Shown here piece by piece: positions 1 through 5,633 of a stretch of 7,857 nt of DNA. Position numbers and translations under genes: made by a program. The stretch's first letter is position 1; every line of letters begins with the position of its first letter. The notes beneath the pieces are model-generated. The model made no database searches and was not told the origin of the DNA. It worked only from the letters and a program-made list of their open reading frames with translations. The DNA comes from an uncultured Eubacteriales bacterium (GTDB taxonomy: Bacteria > Bacillota > Clostridia > Oscillospirales > CAG-272), in the NCBI GenBank assembly GCA_900547725.1, contig URHR01000082.1, positions 1 to 7,857 of the forward strand, read 5' to 3'.

Positions 1-80
1 TCTTGAAAGTCTTGAAAACTTCTTTCAAGAAGTTTTCAAGTAGGGTTCGGGGCAACGCCCCGAGGTCTTTTTTTTACCCG
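1..80. repeat. Left copy of a two-hairpin interspersed repeat
   Basis: The first 80 bases hold two adjacent hairpins. The first, at 11-40, has perfect 14-bp arms (CTTGAAAACTTCTT and its complement) around a 2-nt centre. It is preceded by a partial tandem copy of TCTTGAAA at 1-8. The second is the GC-rich hairpin at 46-64. The block from about 16 to 80 aligns, after reverse complementing, with 7791-7857 at the other end of the window with one small indel, so the same element is present twice in opposite orientation. It contains no open frame of note. It may be an intergenic repeat that doubles as a terminator; whether it is repeated elsewhere in the genome cannot be seen here. Confidence 0.7.
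46..75 (+). terminator. Rho-independent terminator for an upstream gene
   Basis: TTCGGGGC (46-53) pairs with GCCCCGAG (57-64) around a 3-nt AAC loop, giving eight pairs including one terminal T-G. Three bases later a run of eight Ts begins (68-75). This is the classic intrinsic terminator layout on the + strand. It would end a transcript entering from the left and insulate the TetR promoter, whose -35 box starts only nine bases after the T run. Confidence 0.8.
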
Positions 81-84
81 CCCC

Positions 85-113
85 TTGACAAAACGGTGAA
101 AAAGCGATATAAT
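85..113 (+). promoter_or_regulatory. Consensus sigma-A-type promoter of the TetR gene
   Basis: A perfect TTGACA -35 box (85-90) and a perfect TATAAT -10 box (108-113) are separated by the ideal 17 bases. Transcription would start near 120, leaving a leader of about 45 nt with a GGGAG ribosome binding site at 151-155 before the ATG at 165. A promoter this close to consensus would be strong unless repressed, which fits a self-regulated TetR gene. Repression is inference. Confidence 0.85.
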
Positions 114-164
114 AAAAACATACGATGTAAAACGATTGATTCATAAAGATGGGAGAACAAGAAG

Positions 165-812
165 ATGCCGCCGAAACCGAAATTTACAAGAGAAAAAGTG
201 GTGGAGGTCGCCCTGACACTGGTCGGGGAGCGCGGCATGGCGGCGCTGACGGCGAGAGAACTGGGAGAGAGACTGGGAAGCTCGGCGAGACCGATCTTTA
301 CCGTTTTCCGGAATATGGAGGAACTGACCGAAGCCGTGCGCGAAGCCGCTATGCGGAAGTATGACGCGTATGTCGGAGTGGCGGAGCATTATAAACCGAT
401 CTTCAAGGCGTTCGGAGTCCGCATGGTTCTGTTCGCAACCGAAGAACCGAAGCTGTTTCAGCTCCTGTTTATGAGCGGGAATCGGGACGAGGAGGGGCTT
501 TCCGCCGTTGCCGAACACTTGGGATCTACGCGTGATCTCTGCATCAGCGCCATTGTCCGAGACTATAGCCTGACCCAATCCGAGGCAAAGCAGTTCTTCG
601 AACATATGTGGGTCTATACCTACGGGCTGTCCGTCCTGTGCGCCACGGGGATGTGCCATTTCGACGAGGAAACCATCGGTGTGATGCTGGGGCGCGAATT
701 CATGGGAATGCTCGCGTTGATGAAACACGGCAATTGGGATCTGCCAACACCTCGCATAAACAGAAATTTTGATGAGAAATGCCCGAAAACGGAAAATGCA
801 ACCGTAGGTTGA
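165..812 (+). CDS. TetR/AcrR-family transcriptional regulator
   Basis: This is a 215-residue one-component regulator, a usual length for TetR proteins, which are dimeric DNA-binding repressors released by a small ligand. The N-terminal domain (about residues 7-62) has the TetR pattern: a first helix rich in V/A/L (EKVVEVALTLVGERG), then the helix-turn-helix around TARELGERLGSSARPIFTVF (29-48) and NMEEL (50-54). The rest is an all-helical ligand and dimer domain; it includes a hydrophobic EEPKLFQLLF stretch (93-102) often seen in this fold. The start at 165 is supported by GGGAG nine bases upstream. The gene has its own consensus promoter and lies 93 bp upstream of the XRE-lipoprotein-ABC operon, in the same direction, so it is a candidate regulator of that operon and of itself. 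The ligand cannot be read from the sequence. Confidence 0.93.
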   Translation: MPPKPKFTREKVVEVALTLVGERGMAALTARELGERLGSSARPIFTVFRNMEELTEAVREAAMRKYDAYVGVAEHYKPIFKAFGVRMVLFATEEPKLFQLLFMSGNRDEEGLSAVAEHLGSTRDLCISAIVRDYSLTQSEAKQFFEHMWVYTYGLSVLCATGMCHFDEETIGVMLGREFMGMLALMKHGNWDLPTPRINRNFDEKCPKTENATVG

Positions 813-833
813 CAAATTTTCAGCCCGGCTTGC

Positions 834-862
834 TTGCGCGCAACCGCAAAAAATGCTATCCT
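834..862 (+). promoter_or_regulatory. Extended -10 promoter of the XRE/ABC operon
   Basis: TATCCT (857-862) is preceded by TG at 854-855, giving the extended -10 form TGnTATCCT. Seventeen bases upstream of it lies a weak -35, TTGCGC (834-839). Transcription would start near 869, and AGGAGG at 891-896 serves the ATG at 906. A perfect TTGACA also occurs at 809-814, overlapping the TetR stop, but no -10 box sits at the right distance from it. Confidence 0.55.
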
Positions 863-870
863 GTAAGCAT
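834..870. promoter_or_regulatory. Candidate operator region: two inverted repeats
   Basis: A perfect 10-bp palindrome, TTGCGCGCAA (834-843), covers the proposed -35 box. A second inverted repeat, ATGCT-N8-AGCAT (853-870), covers the -10 box and start point. Both are placed where a repressor would block RNA polymerase, and the flanking genes encode a TetR and an XRE regulator. Neither motif was found again at the TetR promoter, so which protein binds, if any, is unknown. Confidence 0.35.
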
Positions 871-905
871 CACAAGCGGGCGGAATCCCGAGGAGGCATA
901 GAACC

Positions 906-1898
906 ATGATATTGGCAGACAAAATGATTGCGCTGAGAAAGCGCGCAGGATGGTCGCAGGAGGAACTTGCGGAAAAAATGGGCGTGTCGCGGCAGTCCGT
1001 GTCAAAATGGGAGGGCGCGCAGTCCATGCCGGATCTGGATAAGATTCTGGCGCTCAGCCGCATTTTCGGCGTGTCGACCGACTACCTGCTAAAGGATGAG
1101 ATCGAGGATGTGCCCTGCCCCGCGCAGGACACGGCAACGGAGGAAAAGCGCAGGCGGGTCAGCATGGAGGACGCAAACCGCTACCTGACCCTGCGGCGGC
1201 AGGCAGCGCCGAAACTAGCGCTTGCAACCGCGCTGTGCATCCTCTCTCCGATCGCGCTGATTCTGCTCGGCGCGCTGTCGGAGACTGCATTCGGGATTTC
1301 CGAGGGCGTTGCGGCGGGCGTGGGACTGGCGGTTCTTCTGGGACTTGTCGCGGTTGCGGTGGCAATCTTCCTCTACTGCGGCGCGCAGACGAAGGAATAC
1401 GAATATCTTGACCGCGAACCGTTTGAAACCGAATACGGCGTAAGCGGCATGGTGCGCGAAAAGAAGGCACGGTTTGCTCCGGTCTATACCAAACTGAACA
1501 TCATCGGAGTCGTGCTGTGCGTGTTGGCGGCAATTCCGCTCATCACGGTGGGGTGCGTCGGCGCGTCGGATCTGATTTGCGTGGCGGCACTTTGCATCCT
1601 GCTTGCGGCGGTCGCGGTGGCTTGCGTTGCGTTTGTCTGGTGCGGAACGGTCTGCGGGGCGATGGATCGCCTTTTGGAGGAAGGGGACTTCCGGCGGCAG
1701 GCCAAGGCGCACAAAAGCGTCAAGGGCGCAATCAGCGTGATTTATTGGGTCATTGTAACGGCGGTGTTTCTCTTTCTGACATGGGGACCGAACGGAAACG
1801 GTCATCCGGGATACAGTTGGATGGTCTGGGCAATCGGCGGAATCCTGTATGCGGGGGTCATGGCACTGGTCGGTATTTTTGAAAAATCGGAAACATGA
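906..1898 (+). CDS. XRE-family HTH regulator with six-helix membrane domain
   Basis: The protein has 330 residues. Residues 1-65 form an XRE/Cro-type helix-turn-helix with the typical pattern LRKRAGWSQEELAEKMGVSR, QSVSKWE and MPDLDKILALSRIFGVSTDYLL. A charged linker (66-100) follows. Six hydrophobic segments then run at about 103-125, 134-158, 196-218, 222-248, 274-293 and 303-325. The DNA-binding head would therefore be held at the inner face of the membrane. The helix pairs 1-2 and 3-4 look like an internal duplication: both have KL then LC-L--I-LI--G and end in VAVA---F--CG. The start is supported by AGGAGG nine bases upstream. It heads an operon with a lipoprotein and an ABC exporter, so it probably controls that operon in response to a membrane or envelope signal. 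That role is inference; related HTH-membrane proteins are common in Bacillota but mostly uncharacterised. Nine cysteines lie in the membrane part. Confidence 0.92.
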   Translation: MILADKMIALRKRAGWSQEELAEKMGVSRQSVSKWEGAQSMPDLDKILALSRIFGVSTDYLLKDEIEDVPCPAQDTATEEKRRRVSMEDANRYLTLRRQAAPKLALATALCILSPIALILLGALSETAFGISEGVAAGVGLAVLLGLVAVAVAIFLYCGAQTKEYEYLDREPFETEYGVSGMVREKKARFAPVYTKLNIIGVVLCVLAAIPLITVGCVGASDLICVAALCILLAAVAVACVAFVWCGTVCGAMDRLLEEGDFRRQAKAHKSVKGAISVIYWVIVTAVFLFLTWGPNGNGHPGYSWMVWAIGGILYAGVMALVGIFEKSET

Positions 1899-1915
1899 GG
1901 AGAGGAAAGAAGAAA

Positions 1916-2893
1916 ATGAAAGCTGTGGTTGGTGCGATACTCGGCTGTGTGTTGGCGCTGTCGCTGACGGCGTGCTTTCTCGGAAGCACGGTGATGACGG
2001 ACTCTTACGCAAACGCGGAGGCGTATCACGCGGGGGACTTTGAATACCGCGCGGAGGACGTGAAGAAGCTGGAGGTCAACTGGTATTGCGGCGGCGTGAT
2101 CCTGAAACGCGCCGAGGGCGATATGCTCCGGGTCACCGAAAGCGGCACGGGTCTGCAGACGGAACAGGCGGTGCACTGGCTTCTGACAGACGGAGTTTTG
2201 CGCGTGGAATTCTGTGCCTCGGGCTATGCGGGGCGGTTCTCGGGGCAGGACAAGAAGCTGACCGTGGAAATTCCCGCAGGATTGGACATTGAGGTCACCA
2301 CCACGAGCGCGGGAATTGCGGCGGAGCTCGGGAAGCAGAAAAACGTGACCCTTCAGACCACCTCAGGCACGATTGAGGTGAGCGGCGAGACCGAAGCGGA
2401 AGCGCTCTGCCTCGGTACGACCTCGGGAGCGATCGGTGTGGAGCATCTGACTGCGGAGAGCCTTTCGGCGGACACCACTTCGGGGTCTGTTCGGGTGCTG
2501 GATGTGAGCGTGACCGACAGCATCCGCCTCGGGAGTACCAGCGGCGGCATCCGCGCGGAGAACCTGAACGCAAACGGCGGGCTGATTGCGGCAGAGAGCA
2601 ATTCGGGCAACATCCGTCTTGACACCGTGCGGACGGGAACGCTGACGGCGGGAACGACCTCCGGAAGTGTGACGGTCGGACTGAACGAATGCCGGGACGC
2701 AACGATCGGAACGACGAGCGGCAATGTGCGGCTGAACCTTTCGCAGAGCCTTGGCGCAACGGTGCGCGCAAGCAGTACAAGCGGTAGTTTCAACGGGAGC
2801 GGCTACCGTTCCGAAAACGGCAAATATATCTGGGGCGACGGTGCCTGCACCGTCAGTCTCGGAACCACGAGCGGAAGCATTACGGTGAAATGA
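1916..2893 (+). CDS. DUF4097-like beta-solenoid lipoprotein
   Basis: This is a predicted surface lipoprotein of 325 residues. The N-terminus is a lipoprotein signal peptide: a basic start, a hydrophobic stretch and the lipobox LTAC, with Cys20 as the lipidated residue. An in-frame ATG at 1895 overlaps the previous stop. The ATG at 1916 is preferred because it gives a proper signal peptide and sits 10 nt after AGAGG (1901-1905) in a purine-rich stretch. From about residue 129 the protein repeats a TTSG-type turn (variants STSG, SNSG, TTSAG) near residues 129, 148, 168, 187, 207, 228, 247, 266, 287 and 317. The period is about 20 residues, each with a short beta-strand pattern such as SVRV or NIRL. 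This matches the DUF4097 putative adhesin/beta-repeat family, whose biochemical role is not established. It is the second gene of the operon, between the membrane regulator and the ABC transporter, so a sensory or envelope-stabilising role is plausible but inferred. Five further cysteines lie in the exported part. Confidence 0.9.
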   Translation: MKAVVGAILGCVLALSLTACFLGSTVMTDSYANAEAYHAGDFEYRAEDVKKLEVNWYCGGVILKRAEGDMLRVTESGTGLQTEQAVHWLLTDGVLRVEFCASGYAGRFSGQDKKLTVEIPAGLDIEVTTTSAGIAAELGKQKNVTLQTTSGTIEVSGETEAEALCLGTTSGAIGVEHLTAESLSADTTSGSVRVLDVSVTDSIRLGSTSGGIRAENLNANGGLIAAESNSGNIRLDTVRTGTLTAGTTSGSVTVGLNECRDATIGTTSGNVRLNLSQSLGATVRASSTSGSFNGSGYRSENGKYIWGDGACTVSLGTTSGSITVK

Positions 2894-2904
2894 GGAATCC
2901 TGCA

Positions 2905-3837
2905 ATGGAGCATATCATTGAGATCGAACATCTGAACAAAGCTTTCGGAGACGTGCACGCAGTCAACGACCTGTCGTTTCATGTGCGGGAAGGGGAACTG
3001 TTTGCTTTTCTCGGCGTGAACGGTGCGGGAAAGTCGACCACTATTTCCATTCTCTGCGGACAATTGCGGCGCGACAGCGGGGAAGTCCGCGTTTGCGGCA
3101 AGCGGATTGACGGCGGCGTGGAGGAGATCACCCGTCACCTTGGCGTGGTATTCCAGAATTCGGTTCTGGACCGTTCGCTGACGGTGCGCGACAATCTGGA
3201 GAGCCGCGCGGCGCTTTACGGCATCACGGGCGCGGCGTTCCGCAGTCGCATGGCGGAACTGGCGGAACTGCTTGACTTCGGCGACCTGCTCGGCAGAACG
3301 GTCGGAAAGCTCTCGGGCGGACAGCGGCGGCGGGTTGACATTGCGCGGGCGCTGGTGCACCGTCCGCAGATTCTGATTCTCGACGAACCGACGACGGGAC
3401 TCGATCCGCAGACCCGCCAACTGCTCTGGCACGTGGTGCAGGATCTGCGCCGCGATGATCGGATGACGGTCTTTCTGACCACGCATTACATGGAGGAAGC
3501 GGCGGACGCGGACTATGTGGTGATTCTCGACAACGGCAGAATCACGGCGGAAGGAACGCCTCTTGACCTGAAGAACCGTTATACGGGTGACTTCATCACC
3601 TTTTACGGACTGACCGACGGGCAGATTGCGGGGCTCGGTCGCCCGTTTGAGCGTTTGCGCGACGCGGTGCGCGTCGGTGTGACCGACACGGCCGAGGCAA
3701 CCGGGTGGATTCTGCGGGAGCCCGGGCTGTTCCGCGATTATGAAATCACAAAGGGGAAAATGGACGACGTGTTCCTTGCCGTGACCGGGAAAAAGCTGCA
3801 GACGGGCGACGAGCCTGCGGGAGGAGTGAAGGCATGA
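2905..3837 (+). CDS. ABC exporter ATP-binding protein, DrrA/NatA-like
   Basis: This is the cytoplasmic ATPase subunit of an ABC-2 exporter, 310 residues from the preferred start. Visible motifs are Walker A GVNGAGKST (37-45), Q-loop Gln84 in VVFQN, signature LSGGQ (136-140), Walker B ILILDE (156-161) with catalytic Glu161, D-loop GLD (165-167) and switch His194 in TTHYMEEA. All catalytic residues are intact. The C-terminal extension (about 220-310) ends with MDDVFLAVTG, the counterpart of the EDVFL-TG motif of DrrA-type drug and lipid exporters. An ATG at 2890 overlaps the lipoprotein stop, but the ATG at 2905 has GAGGA eight bases upstream and begins the conserved domain directly, so it is preferred. 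The gene overlaps the permease gene by four bases, implying translational coupling. The substrate is unknown; drug, peptide or lipid export are the usual options in this group. Confidence 0.96.
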   Translation: MEHIIEIEHLNKAFGDVHAVNDLSFHVREGELFAFLGVNGAGKSTTISILCGQLRRDSGEVRVCGKRIDGGVEEITRHLGVVFQNSVLDRSLTVRDNLESRAALYGITGAAFRSRMAELAELLDFGDLLGRTVGKLSGGQRRRVDIARALVHRPQILILDEPTTGLDPQTRQLLWHVVQDLRRDDRMTVFLTTHYMEEAADADYVVILDNGRITAEGTPLDLKNRYTGDFITFYGLTDGQIAGLGRPFERLRDAVRVGVTDTAEATGWILREPGLFRDYEITKGKMDDVFLAVTGKKLQTGDEPAGGVKA

Positions 3838-4730
3838 AAACGGTATACTTTCTGACGCGACGCAACTGCAGACTGTTCTTCAAGGACAAGGGGATGTTTT
3901 TCTCCTCGCTGATCACGCCGATCATCCTTCTGGTGCTGTACGCAACCTTCCTTGCCAAGATCTACCGCGACAGCTTTGTAAGCGCTGTTCCCCCGGGACT
4001 TGTGTCCGACTCGCTGATTGACGCAACGGTTGCCGCACAGCTGATTTCCTCGCTTCTGGCGGTCATCTGTGTTACGGTTGCCTTCTGCGCCAATCTGATC
4101 TCCATCAATGACAAGGCGAGCGGCGCAATCCGAGATCTGACCGTTACTCCCGTGCGGCGCTCGGCTCTTGCCGTCGGTTACTTTGCTGCGGCTGCGATTG
4201 TGACTCTGATCGTTACGCTGACCACGTTTGCCGTCTGCCTGATCTATCTGGCGTTTATCGGTTGGTATATGAGCGTTGCGGATGTATTTCTGCTCCTTCT
4301 GGATGTTCTGCTGCTTACGCTCTTCGGCACGGCGCTTTCTTCCTGCGTCAATTTCGGGCTGTCGACAAACGGGCAGGCTTCTGCGGTCGGAACGATCGTC
4401 AGCGCGGGCTACGGCTTTATCTGCGGCGCGTATATGCCGATGTCAGGCTTCGGAACGGGACTGCAACGGGTGCTGTCCTTCCTGCCCGGAACTTACGGAA
4501 CCTGCCTGATCCGCAATCATGCCATGGCGGGAGTCCTCCGCGAAATGCGGGATACGGCGGGATTTCCGGACGAAGTTCTGGAGGGAATCCGCGATTCGAT
4601 CGACTGCAATCTTTCGTTCTTCGGAACGCAGGTGACGCTTCCCGCAATGTATCTGATCCTCACGGGCGCAACCCTTTTGCTGGTTGGACTGTACATTCTT
4701 CTCAACGCGTTGCGCCGCGCGGGAAAATAA
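3834..4730 (+). CDS. ABC-2 type exporter permease (DrrB-like)
   Basis: This is the membrane subunit, 298 residues, matching the usual length of ABC-2 permeases. Hydrophobic segments lie near 23-43, 65-90, 113-143, 148-175, 180-202 and 268-292, giving the six-helix topology of the family. Between helices 2 and 3 the loop ASGAIRDLTVTPVRRSAL (95-112) is the conserved cytoplasmic segment of ABC-2 proteins that contacts the ATPase. A larger loop between the last two helices (about 205-265) would lie outside. The start is supported by GGAGGAG seven bases upstream and by the ATGA overlap with the ATPase stop. It is the last gene of the operon. No T-rich hairpin terminator was found in the 118 bases after it, so some read-through into the next gene is possible. 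Confidence 0.93.
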   Translation: MKTVYFLTRRNCRLFFKDKGMFFSSLITPIILLVLYATFLAKIYRDSFVSAVPPGLVSDSLIDATVAAQLISSLLAVICVTVAFCANLISINDKASGAIRDLTVTPVRRSALAVGYFAAAAIVTLIVTLTTFAVCLIYLAFIGWYMSVADVFLLLLDVLLLTLFGTALSSCVNFGLSTNGQASAVGTIVSAGYGFICGAYMPMSGFGTGLQRVLSFLPGTYGTCLIRNHAMAGVLREMRDTAGFPDEVLEGIRDSIDCNLSFFGTQVTLPAMYLILTGATLLLVGLYILLNALRRAGK

Positions 4731-4763
4731 TTGCGCAAACCCGAAAAAAACAGAAAAAAAGCC

Positions 4764-4792
4764 TTGCAAAGAGGGCAACAATATGCTATAAT
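4764..4792 (+). promoter_or_regulatory. Strong promoter of the two-helix membrane protein gene
   Basis: TTGCAA (4764-4769, four of six consensus positions) and a perfect TATAAT (4787-4792) are separated by 17 bases. TG at 4784-4785 adds the extended -10 element. The start point would be near 4799, leaving a leader of about 59 nt that contains a GC-rich hairpin and the ribosome binding site. The A-rich stretch at 4743-4760 just upstream resembles an UP element. Confidence 0.8.
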
Positions 4793-4808
4793 ATCAGTAG
4801 GCGGTTCG

Positions 4809-4825
4809 CAGGGCGCTCCGCCCTG
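4809..4825 (+). promoter_or_regulatory. Hairpin in the 5' leader
   Basis: CAGGGCG (4809-4815) and CGCCCTG (4819-4825) form a perfect 7-bp stem with a 3-nt CTC loop. It starts about ten bases into the predicted transcript and ends 16 bases before the ribosome binding site. There is no T run after it, so it does not look like an intrinsic terminator. It may stabilise the mRNA 5' end or be a repeat remnant; no known riboswitch was recognised. Confidence 0.5.
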
Positions 4826-4857
4826 TACTATGTGTCAAGTCGGAGGGGATGTTGAAA

Positions 4858-5577
4858 ATGGAAGTGACGAAAACAACAAAAGGAACGGAAACTGCCGGGT
4901 CGACGGGTAAGATCAACTGGAAAAAAATTCTGCCGATCGTTCTGTGGGGCGGATTGGTTGTTTTTGCGGTGGGAGCAATTCTGTTGCTTGCCGTGGCAGT
5001 TCCGCGGGCAACGGCGAACTATCAGAAGGTTCTGTCGGTGATCTGCGCGGTTCTGATGCTGCTTCTGGCGCTTCTCATCGGCGCATACCAGTTGCTCTCG
5101 CGCGACACCTATCCGAATTTCTTTCTCTACGATCGGAAAAAGAAAAAGAATATCCCTGTTGAGAAGCTGAAGTTCTCCGTGGTCAGCGAGCGCATGACCT
5201 TCCTCTTCACGCGGATTTCCGAATCCCCCGAGCAACTCTGGAAGGGCGACGTGCTTCTGCATGAGAACGACGTGTTCGGCTACCAGAGCGTTTACAAGCC
5301 GTTGGTGGCGTACAAGATGCTGTATGACCTCGGCGAGCAAGGACCCGATTCGGGCTATTGGAACTATCTCAAAACCGCGCCGCAGGAAAATCTGAACGCG
5401 ATCTACGAGGCGTTGGAAAAGGCGGGCGAGAAGAAGATGGTGGACGCATTCCGCCTGATTCTGGAGCGGACGGACGACGATTACGCAAGGGTCAAGGAAT
5501 TCCTGCGGAAGAATCTGCCCTATCTGCGGAGCAGAATGGTCAACTACGTTGTCAAGCATATCGAATACTTTTATTGA
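4858..5577 (+). CDS. Uncharacterised two-helix membrane protein
   Basis: I do not recognise this protein. From the preferred start it has 239 residues: a polar Thr/Lys/Gly-rich tail (1-22), two membrane helices (about 24-49 and 59-81) joined by a short loop containing ATANYQK, and a soluble region of about 155 residues. That region begins with a basic patch (YDRKKKKNIP, 91-100), which by the positive-inside rule puts both ends in the cytoplasm. It is mostly charged and helical in its last 70 residues (for example EALEKAGEKKMVDAFRLILER, 184-204). An ATG at 4849 directly abuts the GGAGGGG ribosome binding site (4842-4848), which is too close; the ATG at 4858 is nine bases away and fits. The gene has its own strong promoter and terminator, so it is a single-gene unit. 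It contains no enzymatic motif I can name. Confidence 0.85.
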   Translation: MEVTKTTKGTETAGSTGKINWKKILPIVLWGGLVVFAVGAILLLAVAVPRATANYQKVLSVICAVLMLLLALLIGAYQLLSRDTYPNFFLYDRKKKKNIPVEKLKFSVVSERMTFLFTRISESPEQLWKGDVLLHENDVFGYQSVYKPLVAYKMLYDLGEQGPDSGYWNYLKTAPQENLNAIYEALEKAGEKKMVDAFRLILERTDDDYARVKEFLRKNLPYLRSRMVNYVVKHIEYFY

Positions 5578-5593
5578 TTGAGACGCATAGCGG

Positions 5594-5633
5594 TAGCACC
5601 CGTTGGACAGTTGTTTGCGGGTGCTATGCTTTT
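5594..5633 (+). terminator. Terminator overlapping the convergent MATE stop
   Basis: TAGCACCCG (5594-5602) pairs perfectly with CGGGTGCTA (5618-5626) across a 15-nt loop, and four Ts follow at 5630-5633. The stem can be lengthened by pairing GCA in 5585-5587 with TGC at 5627-5629 if six bases bulge out. It ends the transcript of the gene before it. The right arm covers the TAG stop of the MATE gene on the other strand, so the two genes share these bases. The T run is weak and the reverse strand has none. Confidence 0.65.

Noticed and set aside
118..128. ACAT-ACG-ATGT dyad at the TetR start point as an operator
   Set aside because: Arms of four bases in an AT-rich leader are expected by chance and the motif was not seen at the other promoters; kept only as a remark.
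809..814. Perfect TTGACA at the TetR stop codon as a -35 box for the operon
   Set aside because: The correctly spaced -10 position (about 832-837) reads GCTTGC-like sequence with no match to TATAAT; the extended -10 at 854-862 fits better with a weaker -35.
1215..2012. Minus-strand open frame of 265 codons opposite the XRE regulator
   Set aside because: Its composition is dominated by Arg, His and Asp with no domain pattern, and it is antisense to a clear helix-turn-helix membrane protein.
2295..2905. Several overlapping minus-strand open frames across the lipoprotein gene, up to 180 codons
   Set aside because: They mirror the repetitive lipoprotein sequence, are rich in Arg/Pro/Ser, and have no credible ribosome binding site or domain.
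4710..4738. Possible terminator after the permease gene from TTGCGC near its end and GCGCAA after its stop
   Set aside because: The stem is only six pairs with a loop of about 20 nt and no T run follows, so it does not look like a functional intrinsic terminator.
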